43,009 bases of DNA from an uncultured Lachnospiraceae bacterium (GCA_910577675.1 CAJTOR010000029.1:1-43009); one strand, 5' to 3'; shown: positions 1 through 8,440, counted from the first letter of the stretch. Program-made: numbers and translations. Notes: a model not told the origin generated them from the sequence alone.

Positions 1-44
<44 letters not shown>

Positions 45-372
45 AAAATTGTAGTCCAGGTCATCAGATCCGTCAACCCCTTAACTTGCATTTAATATTT
101 TTTATGTAAAACAAAAGAACAGTCTTGTTTTAACACACAACAATCCATCCTCCACTTCACATATATGATTTACGCGTGCTATTATAGCACATGGTTTCCT
201 CCATTGCAACCATTATTTTTATTTTTTGTTTTTTCCTCCAATACCTTCTGCCGCATTTCATACTAATCCACATGTCAGAGCAGTCTGGCGCACCCACATG
301 ATTGCAATTAAAAAATTAGTGCATCAGCATTATTTTCCAATCTATATTCCTTAAATAATTCCAACAAACCTC
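45..372. other. Intergenic region with a small palindrome
   Basis: No convincing gene is seen. A 15-base palindrome (GTGCTATTATAGCAC) lies at 176-190 and could be a protein-binding site. The rest is AT-rich and has no ribosome site followed by an open frame. Confidence 0.4.
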
Positions 373-422
373 TTGACAAACCCAGTCTATCGTAGTAAAC
401 TATAACCAGACTATTATAATAG
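373..422 (+). promoter_or_regulatory. Promoter and possible BlaI-type operator
   Basis: TTGACA at 373-378 and TAAACT at 396-401 are 17 bases apart. A perfect 12-base palindrome, CTATTATAATAG, covers 411-422 just downstream, and AGTCTAT/ATAGACT arms flank the promoter. BlaI/MecI repressors bind dyads of this kind over their own promoter, so autoregulation is likely; the operator assignment is inference. Confidence 0.6.
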
Positions 423-486
423 ACTGCCGTGGATGCCACCCCGTCCACAACCAACTTTTATCTTGCACAAAGAAAGGAGCCTCATA

Positions 487-849
487 ATGGAGAAAATATT
501 TGAAAGTGAGTACCGTTTCCTATGCATCCTCTGGAAAAACGAACCAATCGCAAGCCCTGCGCTGGTCAAACTTTGCAATGAGGAACTTGGCTGGAAAAAA
601 TCAACCACTTACACGGTAATTAAAAAACTTACTGATAAGGGTATTGTAAAAAGTGAAAATACCATTGTTACTTCCCTGGTGGATAAAGACGAGGTGGACC
701 GCCAGGAAAGTGAAGAACTTCTGCAGCGCACAAGCCACGGACATATCCCGACCTTTCTCGCTGCCTTCCTGAAAGACCGCAAACTATCTAAGGAGGAGGC
801 AGACCGCATAAGGAAACTGATTGACGACGCGCAGGAGGAAGCGGATTGA
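487..849 (+). CDS. BlaI/MecI/CopY-family transcriptional repressor
   Basis: A 120-residue winged-helix repressor. The start MEKIFESEYRFLCILW is typical of the family, and KKSTTYTVIKKLTDKGIV looks like the recognition helix and wing. The C-terminal half, rich in Leu, Glu and Lys, should form the dimer. The ATG at 487 is chosen because AAAGGAG lies just upstream, although the frame is open further upstream. Members bind dyads as dimers and are inactivated when a partner BlaR1-type membrane protease senses a signal. The next gene, 49 bases downstream, is exactly such a protease, so the two form a sensor-repressor pair. The ligand need not be a beta-lactam. Confidence 0.9.
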   Translation: MEKIFESEYRFLCILWKNEPIASPALVKLCNEELGWKKSTTYTVIKKLTDKGIVKSENTIVTSLVDKDEVDRQESEELLQRTSHGHIPTFLAAFLKDRKLSKEEADRIRKLIDDAQEEAD

Positions 850-898
850 ACTGGCATAAAAACCGTATACGCCCGTACCCCGAGAAAGGAGGTCACAT

Positions 899-3574
899 AT
901 GACTACCGCCTTACATATACTCTGGCAGATGAGTTTTCAGGCATGTATCCTGATCCTGGTTGTCCTAGCGGCAAGACTGCTCCTAAAAAAATATTCCGGT
1001 TTTTATACCCGCATGCTCTGGATGCTGGTTGTCATCCGCCTGTTATGCCCGGTATTTATTGAAACCAATTTAAGCCTTATGCCAGATTTTACGAATATGC
1101 AGGATCGCGTGAACCGCGACGGGGGGAATATTTCATCCACCCCGATCAAAGATGGGCTCCTTTCTGCCAGTGAATTTTCACGCTCCTTCAGACCGGATCA
1201 AAAACCGGGCATATCGGAACCAGATTATGGTTTTACCGCAATACCTCCCACAACAGTGAAGGGAAACTTGGCACATACAGAAAACAACGGTTTACTTTTG
1301 TCACAGATTAATACACCGGAAATCAACCCCATCCAGACCACAGCAAAATCACTGTCCCCCGCCGTACTTTTAAAACTTATAGAGATTATATATATTCCCG
1401 GAGTTTTCTTTACGGCACTGGTTTTCCTTATCCAGTTTCTGCTCTTAAAACGCAGGATTTCCTCCGCAGTCTGCGAGGGCGGTAATATCTGGCTGTGTGA
1501 AAACATTGATTCCCCTTTTGTAATTGGCGTAATCCATCCAAGGATTCTTCTGCCCTACCATATGGAGCCTGAGGCAAGGGCACATGTTTTATCACATGAA
1601 CAGACCCATATCCGCCATCTCGACCCGCTCCTTCATTTTGCCGGAACCATCTGTGTCTGCCTGCACTGGTTAAATCCCCTGGTCTGGGTTGCAGTACACA
1701 AGATGAACCAAGACACAGAAATATACTGTGATGAAAGTACCCTTTCAATCGCAGAAGAACGGCAGCGCAGGGCTTACGCCAAAACCCTGTTATCCTTTGC
1801 CGAATCACAAAGCGGACTGCACACAGGTTCCGCCTTTGGCGAATCCAACACAGAAAGGCGCGTGAAAAATATTATGAAAAAAAAGAAAAAGAATTTCACT
1901 ATTCTGGGACTTGTTATACTTCTTGCAGTTTTTTGCACAGCGGCATTTATGACCATCCCAAAAGCGGAAGAAAAGAGGGAACTCCCCGATCCTACAAACA
2001 ATCCTTCTGAAAAAATTACCCCCACACCGGACTCCGAATCCAATATCACAGGATTTCAGAACAAGGATACCAACTACTCCATTTCAGAAGAAGATGTTTC
2101 CACCCTGCAAAACACCACTCTCTTTATGCCGGATTTTGAGAGTGAGGACGATTTAAACGCCGCATTTTTTAAAGATTATTTATTTAATTCCTACACCTGC
2201 AATTTTGATGGGAAAACAGTCAACCGATATTCCGCACACCAAGGTATGACAACGGCTTATGCTGTGGTAGATGCCGATATTCTTGACAATGACATCCTTT
2301 CCCTCTTTGGGAAACCGCTGTCCGGATATCTTAAAAGCCCGCAGGAAATATCGGAGGAAGACGGGGATATTATTTATGAGGACGGCTCTTATTACATCCG
2401 CATCCCATCAAAAGATAACTATATTTTTGATGAAACCGAAATAAAAGCGGAGGATAATCAGACCACTAAAATTACATTCCTGAAACGTTCACTATACCAC
2501 GCTTATCCGGAATCACAGATCACTCTTACACTTAAACCTGCCGGGAACGAAGCGGGATTCATCCTTGTGGGCAAAAAGGAGGCGGAATACAATTTTTCCA
2601 ATCGGAAACTAACTGGAATCTGGGCGATCGTAGATTATTATCCATCCACCTCCCCTGTCGGAATTTCTCCTGAGGAAATTGATAAACTAATCGGTACCCA
2701 GCTTAAATTCGGATCAGATTACCTTATGGTGGACGATAAAAAATATCCGGTCACCGAATATCACAAGGAAGTATTAACCACCTTAGAGTTCGACAATCTC
2801 TTTTCAAGTAACATTGCCAAAGAACTTACCACCACATCCTTTGATTACTACTATGTTAAAACCGACGAAAAAGATCTGCCAATCGGCAGCCATGTCTATC
2901 GTTATAATTTTGAAAGTGCACTTGTAGTTTTTGAGGGAGTTATATTCCGAATTTCGGAATTTACCGAGGACTTAGAAACAGAAACTGCCCTGGATCAAAT
3001 TAAGGATCTAGCCTATTTCCCACCGGATGAAAATGGTTTTATTAAGGGGAAGCTCATCCCGTCCGAAATGTCGCCAGGAAGTATGATTTATTACACAGAC
3101 GATACCCATTATATCGTTGTCAGGGGCGATATCTCACTTAATACGCCACAAAAGGTAGAAGAACTTTATAACATGATGAAAGCAAATATAATCCAGTCAG
3201 CCAAACAGGGCAGCCATGTTATTGCAGACGAACGGCCATCGGATGGCATGGGTGTTACCTACGAGATGTACGGATATATCTCGCACATCTACCCGCGCGA
3301 CTATCCGCAGAAAAAGCTGGCGGATGGAATGTTAAACTGGCGATATGATGACGGACAAATCCGCGCAGTGGCAAGCGGGCTTGACCGCGCACAGCCAAAA
3401 ATCTATTATCAGGTAGCGGGAGAGGAATGGAAAATTTTCCCACTTGACGATTTTGATAATATGACGGAATCTGAGCTTGATACACTCACACTTACGGCAG
3501 ACACACAGAAAATCACGGTAAAGGCAACAAAGGATGGTAAGGAGATCTACAGGGAAATTAAAGTAAATGAATAA
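899..3574 (+). CDS. BlaR1-like M56 membrane metalloprotease with a large C-terminal sensor region
   Basis: An 891-residue protein starting after a strong AAAGGAGG. Hydrophobic segments lie near residues 5-26, 35-55 and 160-182. The zinc motif HEQTH is at 233-237 with a following acidic stretch (DTEIYCDE), as in M56 peptidases of the BlaR1/MecR1 type. Another membrane segment lies around 333-355 after a Lys-rich stretch. The remaining 530 or so residues should be outside the cell. That part does not look like the penicillin-binding sensor of BlaR1 to me and I do not recognise it; it is acidic and rich in Tyr, Asp and Thr. It probably senses an envelope signal and triggers cleavage of the upstream BlaI-type repressor. 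The length is well above the roughly 600 residues of classical BlaR1. Confidence 0.88.
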   Translation: MTTALHILWQMSFQACILILVVLAARLLLKKYSGFYTRMLWMLVVIRLLCPVFIETNLSLMPDFTNMQDRVNRDGGNISSTPIKDGLLSASEFSRSFRPDQKPGISEPDYGFTAIPPTTVKGNLAHTENNGLLLSQINTPEINPIQTTAKSLSPAVLLKLIEIIYIPGVFFTALVFLIQFLLLKRRISSAVCEGGNIWLCENIDSPFVIGVIHPRILLPYHMEPEARAHVLSHEQTHIRHLDPLLHFAGTICVCLHWLNPLVWVAVHKMNQDTEIYCDESTLSIAEERQRRAYAKTLLSFAESQSGLHTGSAFGESNTERRVKNIMKKKKKNFTILGLVILLAVFCTAAFMTIPKAEEKRELPDPTNNPSEKITPTPDSESNITGFQNKDTNYSISEEDVSTLQNTTLFMPDFESEDDLNAAFFKDYLFNSYTCNFDGKTVNRYSAHQGMTTAYAVVDADILDNDILSLFGKPLSGYLKSPQEISEEDGDIIYEDGSYYIRIPSKDNYIFDETEIKAEDNQTTKITFLKRSLYHAYPESQITLTLKPAGNEAGFILVGKKEAEYNFSNRKLTGIWAIVDYYPSTSPVGISPEEIDKLIGTQLKFGSDYLMVDDKKYPVTEYHKEVLTTLEFDNLFSSNIAKELTTTSFDYYYVKTDEKDLPIGSHVYRYNFESALVVFEGVIFRISEFTEDLETETALDQIKDLAYFPPDENGFIKGKLIPSEMSPGSMIYYTDDTHYIVVRGDISLNTPQKVEELYNMMKANIIQSAKQGSHVIADERPSDGMGVTYEMYGYISHIYPRDYPQKKLADGMLNWRYDDGQIRAVASGLDRAQPKIYYQVAGEEWKIFPLDDFDNMTESELDTLTLTADTQKITVKATKDGKEIYREIKVNE

Positions 3575-4153
3575 AGGGTTATATTCGTGACATACCCCGG
3601 CTTCCTATACTTTGCATATCATTTCTCTTTGCTCCCATATATCCAGTTGCATTATACTAATTATCGTGTTTAGTATACAAAGGGCGGCTGTGCCAAAAAG
3701 TAAATCTGTTTTAAGGACATTGCCGTCGTTGTCACCGCCGCCCTGTTTTAAGTTTTGAATTAGCCCGATAAATTGGAATTGAGTTTATCTAATATAGTCA
3801 GCCTCTAAAGGAGGTATCATTTCCGGATTTTGTTTTACCCAGGCAACCGCACAACTACATAAAACTGCAGTCAGGTTATCATCTATAAAGCCCTTATCTC
3901 CATTGTCCTTTAAAAGTTGTACTAAAAGTTCTGCGGATTTTAAATCGTCCCCGCTAAAAACAATCCCCGTTCTATGTCCGTTCCGACTGTCCAAACCATC
4001 TGTATTACTGTGGCAACTGTCGGTTTTACAGTGGCTCTTTTCTTTATATAAACAAATAAAAACTCCAACCAATCATTCTTTTGTACTTCCATTCCACGGG
4101 CGGGCATATACTGTATGGACATGAAAGCTTTGTACAGCTTTAAGGAGAACCAT
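3575..4153. other. Intergenic region with a long imperfect hairpin
   Basis: AGGGCGGC at 3681-3688 pairs with GCCGCCCT at 3737-3744, followed by GTTTT. This could end transcription of the M56 gene or be a remnant of a small mobile element. The right half holds a decayed minus-strand reading frame listed separately. Confidence 0.45.
3785..4123 (-). pseudogene. Unrecognised, probably frameshifted gene remnant
   Basis: Two overlapping minus-strand frames look coding in succession. The upstream one reads MPARGMEVQKNDWLEFLF and runs to about 3940. The downstream one contains SAELLVQLLKDNGDKGFIDD and ends PPLEADYIR. Neither frame alone has a good ribosome site, and together they suggest one protein broken by a frameshift near 3950. 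I recognise no family. The upstream end abuts the start region of the symporter on the other strand. Confidence 0.3.
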
Positions 4154-5533
4154 ATGCAGTACCTGGAGTCCCTTCTCTCCCGCATAAACTCTTATTTCTG
4201 GGACGGACCGATGCTTATCATCCTAAGCCTGTTCCACCTCTATTTCACTGTTCATACCCGCTGCGTCCAAAGAAAATTGCTGAAAGGTATCCGCTATTCC
4301 GTAACCGGGACGATAACGGACAGTGAAAAAATCAAAACAGAAACAAAAACTGTGCAAAAAAATTCCTCCCCAAAAAACGAAAGCACTACCCCCACCAAAA
4401 AAGTTTCCGGCATGATGGCGCTTACCACAACACTTGCCGCCACACTTGGCACGGGAAATATTATTGGTGTTTCCTCCGCCATCTATCTGGGTGGTCCGGG
4501 CGCTCTGTTCTGGTGCTTTTTAACCGGTGTGTTCGGTATGGCAACTTCCTACGCAGAGTGCTTCCTCTCCATTCTCCACCGCAGAAAAAACGCGGACGGC
4601 AGCTACTGCGGCGGACCTATGGTCGTACTTTATGACCGCCTTAATAAAAAATGGCTCTCCCGCATCTATGCCGGTGCCGTGGTGTTTGCCGCCTGCTGCA
4701 TGAGCTGTTCCACGCAGTCGCGCGCGTTTGCGGACGCGGCGGTTTCCTTTGGTCTGCCGCGCATCCCCGTCGGCATCGGGCTTGCACTTTTAGTAGGGCT
4801 TGTGATTGTCGGCGGAGCGGGAAGAATCCACAAATTCTGCATCCGCCTGGTTCCGGTAATGGGGGGGCTGTTCCTCTTTTGCTGCGCCCTGATTTTAGGG
4901 AAAAACATTACATATCTGCCCGGTGCCATCGGTCTGATGCTGCGCTCGGCATTCTCCGCAAAAGCAGTGACCGTCGGCACACTCTCCGGCGCATTTATGG
5001 GGGCGCTGCGCTACGGCGTGACACGCGGGCTGTTCACAAACGAGGCAGGGCTTGGCACCGCTGCCATCGCGGCGGCTGATGCAGAAACCCCCAACCCCCA
5101 GACACAGGCTTTAATCTCCATGACTGCAACTTTCTGGGATACCGTGGTAATCTGCGCGCTGACCGGGCTTGCGATCCTGACCACCGCACTTGCCGCACCG
5201 GGACTTATGGAAGGATTTTCCATGAACGAGCTTACTACCGCTGCTTTTTTGCACCTGTCCGTCGCGGGTCCGCCCCTGCTCAATCTCTGCCTGATGGCAT
5301 TCGCATTTGCCACATTGACCGGCTGGTCTTATTTTGGCGAAAAAGCCACAATATTCCTTATTGGGGAACGCGGGATTTTTTGCTACAAAACCTTTTATAT
5401 TGTTATGATTTTCCTCGGGACGGTATTATCGATGAGTTTTATCTGGGAACTTACAGATTTTGCCAATTTATTTCTTGCGATTCCAAACCTCTTCGCACTT
5501 TTTCTTCTGCGGCGCGATATTACCTGCAAATAA
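4154..5533 (+). CDS. Alanine/glycine:cation symporter (AGCS family)
   Basis: A 459-residue integral membrane transporter of the amino acid:Na+/H+ symporter family AGCS. The family hallmark is present: TLGTGNIIGVSSAIYLGGPG in the first third, followed by CGGPM and, later, LFTNEAGLG. Several hydrophobic helices are visible throughout. The ATG at 4154 is chosen because AAGGAGA lies just upstream. The stretch before the first hallmark (about residues 40-85) is hydrophilic and rich in Lys, Thr and Glu, longer than I expect for the family. It should import alanine or glycine using an ion gradient; the exact substrate is not visible. It appears to stand alone and ends at a terminator shared with the convergent kinase gene. 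Confidence 0.9.
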   Translation: MQYLESLLSRINSYFWDGPMLIILSLFHLYFTVHTRCVQRKLLKGIRYSVTGTITDSEKIKTETKTVQKNSSPKNESTTPTKKVSGMMALTTTLAATLGTGNIIGVSSAIYLGGPGALFWCFLTGVFGMATSYAECFLSILHRRKNADGSYCGGPMVVLYDRLNKKWLSRIYAGAVVFAACCMSCSTQSRAFADAAVSFGLPRIPVGIGLALLVGLVIVGGAGRIHKFCIRLVPVMGGLFLFCCALILGKNITYLPGAIGLMLRSAFSAKAVTVGTLSGAFMGALRYGVTRGLFTNEAGLGTAAIAAADAETPNPQTQALISMTATFWDTVVICALTGLAILTTALAAPGLMEGFSMNELTTAAFLHLSVAGPPLLNLCLMAFAFATLTGWSYFGEKATIFLIGERGIFCYKTFYIVMIFLGTVLSMSFIWELTDFANLFLAIPNLFALFLLRRDITCK

Positions 5534-5542
5534 ACCAATCAA

Positions 5543-5580
5543 AGGGGCTGGACACTGATTTCTTAGTGCCATAGCCCCCT
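5543..5580. terminator. Probable bidirectional terminator between convergent genes
   Basis: GGGGCT at 5544-5549 pairs with AGCCCC at 5573-5578, with an inner CACT/AGTG pairing. It sits between the stops of the symporter and the hybrid kinase. The T-run on either side is weak. Confidence 0.55.
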
Positions 5581-5592
5581 CTCCCATCTTTC

Positions 5593-7344
5593 TTATTTTT
5601 TTGCCCTTATATATTTGCGTATCTCCCGGTTCAGTATACTGAAATCAACCGGCTTTGCCACATGGGAATTCATCCCGACCGCCAGACTTTTCTGCACATC
5701 CTCAGAAAACGCATCCGCGCTCAGCGCAATAATCGGCACTGTCTGCGCGTCTTCACGCCCACAGGCGCGGATTTGCTCCGCCGCCTCATATCCGTTTAAT
5801 TTCGGCATCTTGATATCCATTAAAACCAGGTCATAATATCCTTCCGCGCTCGCTAAAAATTTGTCCACTGCGACCTGCCCGTTCTCCGCTGTTTCCACGA
5901 TTGCCTTTTTTTCCTGCAAAATCTCAATCATAATTTCCATATTCAGCTCGTTATCTTCCACAAGGAGAATGCGAAAACCTGCCAGCGAATCACTGTCCGC
6001 ATAGTTCAGGCGCTTTAAAATCCGATCCCCTGTTTCCCACGAATCCGACTCGCCATCAAGGTGTACTTCCCAGGATTCCGTTTCCTGCTGTTTCGTTCCC
6101 GCAGGCGAGAATGGCAGGCACACGGTAAACACGCTTCCCCGCCCCTGCTCACTCTCAACCTCGATAGTCCCCTGCATCATCGCCACAAGGTTCTGCACAA
6201 TCGCCATGCCAAGCCCGGAGCCCCTCGCCTGCGTCCTTGCCCCCGCATCCTCCTGGGTAAAGACTTCAAAAAGCTTCGGCAGGAATTCCTGGCTCATGCC
6301 AATCCCGTTGTCCGAGATAACAAATTCAAGCCAGACCCTTCCATCCTCCTCCTCACCTTTCTCTGTAATAACAAGCGAGATCTTCCCTCCTTCGGGAGTG
6401 TATTTGACCGCATTGCCGACCAGATTAATCAGAATCTGGCTTAAACGAAGCTCATCCGTCAAAATATTCTGATGCTGCACCTGGTTTACCCTGACTGTAA
6501 GAGAATGCCGCTTCTCCCGTATCTGCGGCTGTAGCAGTACGATAACGGACTCCGCCAAATCAGCAAGCGCAAGTTCCTCCTGCGCAAACATTACGTTGCC
6601 CGCCTCGATCTTACTCATATCAAGTACATCGTTAATTAACTGGAGGAGATATGCCGATGCCATCTCAATCTTGACCAGGCATTCCTTTGCTTTCGCGGTA
6701 TTTCCAATATTTTCCAGTGCTATTGCCGTCATCCCGATAATCCCGTTCATCGGTGTCCGCATATCATGACTCATATTTGAGAGGAAATCACTTTTTGCTT
6801 TGTTCGCCTGCATCGCGGTATCATAGGCTTTTTTCAAAGCTTCCTTATAGCGGCTCTCCTGCTCAAGGGAAGCCATCAAATCACGGTTTGTCTGCTCCAG
6901 TTTTTTCTGGTATGCCGCTTCCCTGCGGGTTTCCTCATCCACATCCATAAACGCGACCACCACATGCTCCGCTCTTCCATCCTCCGCCATCGAGGAAAGA
7001 ATTATATTCATGCGGTACCACAGATATTTTCCACCACAGAGCCTACGGTAGATAAAGGAATAAGATGGTACACAGGTGGAAAGATGCGCAAGCGCATAGC
7101 TGCGGGATGCCATCCGTCCCACCATCTCACGGTCATCCGGATGGACAGCCACTTTAAGGTAATCTTCCAATATCCCATCGTAAGCCCCCCTCTCCTTCTC
7201 CGTGAATTTTTCCTCACAGTTTGTCCCCACCATCTGGCATTCGTCCGTGAGCAGATTGATATAATATGTATCCAAAAACAGCTTGTTTAGCGCGGTCAGC
7301 ACTGCCTCATCCACCCAAGTTTTCTGCCGCTGCTCCTTCTCCAT
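5593..7344 (-). CDS. Cytosolic hybrid histidine kinase with C-terminal receiver
   Basis: A 583-residue kinase without membrane segments. An N-terminal PAS-like region (about 20-140) leads through a coiled coil (about 145-185) to the phosphoacceptor His193 in SHDMRTPMNG. The ATPase boxes follow: NLVGNAVKYTPEGG, DNGIGMS and GSGLGM (about 305-380). A receiver domain (about 458-580) has the phosphoacceptor Asp510 in LVLMDIKMP and Lys564 in AKPVD. There is no DNA-binding output, so the receiver probably passes the phosphate to an unseen partner or controls the kinase. The start follows AGGAGGGG. A promoter at 7550-7577 gives a leader of roughly 200 bases that contains a tRNA-Leu-like fragment. Confidence 0.92.
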   Translation of the reverse strand: MEKEQRQKTWVDEAVLTALNKLFLDTYYINLLTDECQMVGTNCEEKFTEKERGAYDGILEDYLKVAVHPDDREMVGRMASRSYALAHLSTCVPSYSFIYRRLCGGKYLWYRMNIILSSMAEDGRAEHVVVAFMDVDEETRREAAYQKKLEQTNRDLMASLEQESRYKEALKKAYDTAMQANKAKSDFLSNMSHDMRTPMNGIIGMTAIALENIGNTAKAKECLVKIEMASAYLLQLINDVLDMSKIEAGNVMFAQEELALADLAESVIVLLQPQIREKRHSLTVRVNQVQHQNILTDELRLSQILINLVGNAVKYTPEGGKISLVITEKGEEEDGRVWLEFVISDNGIGMSQEFLPKLFEVFTQEDAGARTQARGSGLGMAIVQNLVAMMQGTIEVESEQGRGSVFTVCLPFSPAGTKQQETESWEVHLDGESDSWETGDRILKRLNYADSDSLAGFRILLVEDNELNMEIMIEILQEKKAIVETAENGQVAVDKFLASAEGYYDLVLMDIKMPKLNGYEAAEQIRACGREDAQTVPIIALSADAFSEDVQKSLAVGMNSHVAKPVDFSILNREIRKYIRAKK

Positions 7345-7439
7345 ACGCCCCTCCTACCGGAAAATTTTGCTGCCGAAGTAAAATTCCCTGCCTGCAAAAC
7401 AGCTAAAATCAGAATCCTGTTCCCATTTTTCACCGCCTG

Positions 7440-7480
7440 ATGCGGATAACAGGACTAAAACCTGCTATTTTAAGCCGCAT
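7440..7480 (-). other. tRNA-Leu 3'-end fragment folding as an acceptor/T-arm minihelix
   Basis: Bases 7441-7465 match the last 25 bases of the intact tRNA-Leu gene (8856-8880) at 23 of 25 positions. ATGCGG/CCGCAT flanks close an acceptor-like stem around a T-arm stem-loop whose loop has lost the usual TTCRA. It lies inside the predicted leader of the hybrid kinase mRNA. It could be the scar of a past integration into a tRNA gene or a co-opted tRNA mimic. Confidence 0.6.
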
Positions 7481-7549
7481 AAACTCCGAAAACAATACAT
7501 TCTTGAAATCCTTTTACGAATTCCATGACAACTTTTTTCTTTATGTATG

Positions 7550-7577
7550 ATTATACAGGTATTTCCCGTTTTGTCAA
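7550..7577 (-). promoter_or_regulatory. Promoter of the hybrid kinase
   Basis: On the minus strand TTGACA (7572-7577) and TATAAT (7550-7555) are separated by 16 bases, with TG just before the -10. It points at the kinase start about 200 bases away. Confidence 0.75.
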
Positions 7578-7843
7578 TGCCTGCTTCCGGATTCAGGGAT
7601 TGCTCCATTTTACTAATTTACCCCTTTGCAAGCCCTACTTCCTCTGAAAGCTGTTTTGTAGGATTTATCTTTATCCATCTATAGAAAATTCCTCCATGGA
7701 AGAAGATACTCACTTGGATTATACAATACATTCCAAGTCGCAGAATTACTTTTACAAAAAATGAATCAACTGATATCTAATGGTATATTTGAGGAATGGT
7801 ATAATGATTATAAGATCATACTAAGAAAAAACATAATTTACAC
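7578..7843. other. Intergenic region, no supported gene
   Basis: Two plus-strand frames between about 7660 and 7848 have protein-like composition, one ending LQKMNQLISNGIFEEW plus about 15 more residues. Neither has a start with a ribosome site. They may be the tail of a decayed gene. Confidence 0.3.
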
Positions 7844-7900
7844 CTAACTGAAACTAAAAGAGGGATAAGCAAAAAGAAATGTTTTGATTTTTCTTTTCAT
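7844..7900 (-). CDS. Possible 18-residue peptide MKRKIKTFLFAYPSFSFS
   Basis: The ATG overlaps the stop of the preceding 21-residue frame (ATGA arrangement), and AGGAGGGG lies just upstream inside that frame. The peptide is basic and then hydrophobic. I recognise no family. Two coupled tiny frames with good ribosome sites are suggestive but could be chance. Confidence 0.25.
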   Translation of the reverse strand: MKRKIKTFLFAYPSFSFS

Positions 7901-7962
7901 ATCCCCCTCCTTAATAAAACATCTGGGATACGCTGCACCGCAATCAATGCTGGGATATCCAT
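7897..7962 (-). CDS. Possible 21-residue peptide downstream of the toxin locus
   Basis: The frame MDIPALIAVQRIPDVLLRRG-I starts after a near-perfect GAAGGAGGTGA with good spacing. It lies just past the terminator of the toxin transcript on the same strand, so it would be translated only on read-through or from an unseen promoter. It is coupled to a second tiny frame at 7844-7900. No family is recognised. Confidence 0.3.
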   Translation of the reverse strand: MDIPALIAVQRIPDVLLRRGI

Positions 7963-7990
7963 ACTGATTTCACCTCCTTCTTTCCCTGCA

Positions 7991-8022
7991 CACAAAAAGA
8001 GCGCCCAAAAAATTTGGCGCTC
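7991..8022 (-). terminator. Rho-independent terminator of the toxin mRNA
   Basis: On the minus strand GAGCGCC (8022-8016) pairs with GGCGCTC (8005-7999) and is followed by TTTTTGTG. It lies about 125 bases past the toxin stop, so the toxin mRNA would include a long 3' region covering the antisense RNA. Confidence 0.8.
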
Positions 8023-8026
8023 CTGC

Positions 8027-8055
8027 TTGCATTTTCTATTTTGTTGTGGTATAGT
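8027..8055 (+). promoter_or_regulatory. Promoter of the antisense antitoxin RNA
   Basis: TTGCAT (8027-8032) and TATAGT (8050-8055) are 17 bases apart, pointing into the 3' part of the toxin gene on the other strand. Confidence 0.7.
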
Positions 8056-8061
8056 AGCACT

Positions 8062-8155
8062 AAAGAAGGACACCGCCCACAAAGTGGTCAGCCTCTCACT
8101 ATAGGTTATAATCCTACCTGCACGGCCAAGTACAAGGTAGGATTATTTATTTTCG
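8062..8155 (+). ncRNA. Putative type I antitoxin RNA, antisense to the toxin mRNA
   Basis: Starting about 7 bases after the -10 box, the predicted RNA is some 90 bases long. It ends at the hairpin AATCCTACC (8110-8118)/GGTAGGATT (8136-8144) followed by ATTTATTTT. It is fully complementary to the 3' untranslated region of the toxin mRNA and to its last codons. This is the arrangement of TxpA/RatA and BsrG/SR4-type loci in Firmicutes, where the antisense RNA blocks translation or promotes mRNA decay. The RNA ends are inferred from promoter and terminator positions. Confidence 0.65.
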
Positions 8156-8242
8156 CTTGTTATCCCTATCGATATAGACAAGCAATGCAATGAGAAAAGT
8201 ACCAGCCGAAAACAACAGGCTCAATACTTCGTATGTACTCAT
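8147..8242 (-). CDS. Type I toxin, holin-like membrane peptide (31 residues)
   Basis: A 31-residue peptide, MSTYEVLSLLFSAGTFLIAL followed by LVYIDRDNKRK. It has a short N-terminus, one membrane helix (about residues 7-24) and a charged basic tail. This matches the widespread family annotated as putative holin-like toxins in Firmicutes, related to TxpA/BsrG-type toxins. The start follows GAGGGAGGTGG. The leader holds a hairpin (AGCGGA/TCCGCT near 8295-8312), and the 3' end is covered by an antisense RNA. Expression without the antitoxin should depolarise the membrane. Confidence 0.8.
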   Translation of the reverse strand: MSTYEVLSLLFSAGTFLIALLVYIDRDNKRK

Positions 8243-8361
8243 ATACACCACCTCCCTCTTTCATATTTCCCACGATGGGATTATGCCGAATGGCACAGCG
8301 GAGAATTCCGCTTTCTGAAAGTTCGGGAGGCTACCACCTTGTAACACGATGTCCTGTTCCC

Positions 8362-8390
8362 AGGATAGCATAATTTGTCAAAATCTGCAA
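8362..8390 (-). promoter_or_regulatory. Promoter of the toxin mRNA
   Basis: On the minus strand TTGCAG (8385-8390) and TATCCT (8362-8367) are 17 bases apart. This gives a leader of about 110 bases before the toxin start. Confidence 0.6.
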
Positions 8391-8405
8391 CTCAAACTTG
8401 CTGTC

Positions 8406-8434
8406 TTGACACGGGTAACACACAAACTTATTAT
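8406..8434 (+). promoter_or_regulatory. Strong plus-strand promoter without a downstream gene
   Basis: TTGACA (8406-8411) and TATTAT (8429-8434) are exactly 17 bases apart. It is divergent from the toxin promoter. No open frame with a convincing ribosome site follows. Confidence 0.6.
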
Positions 8435-8440
8435 ATAGTA

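Noticed and set aside
7660..7848. Protein-like plus-strand pieces in two frames
   Set aside because: No start or ribosome site and the frames do not join; at most the tail of a lost gene.
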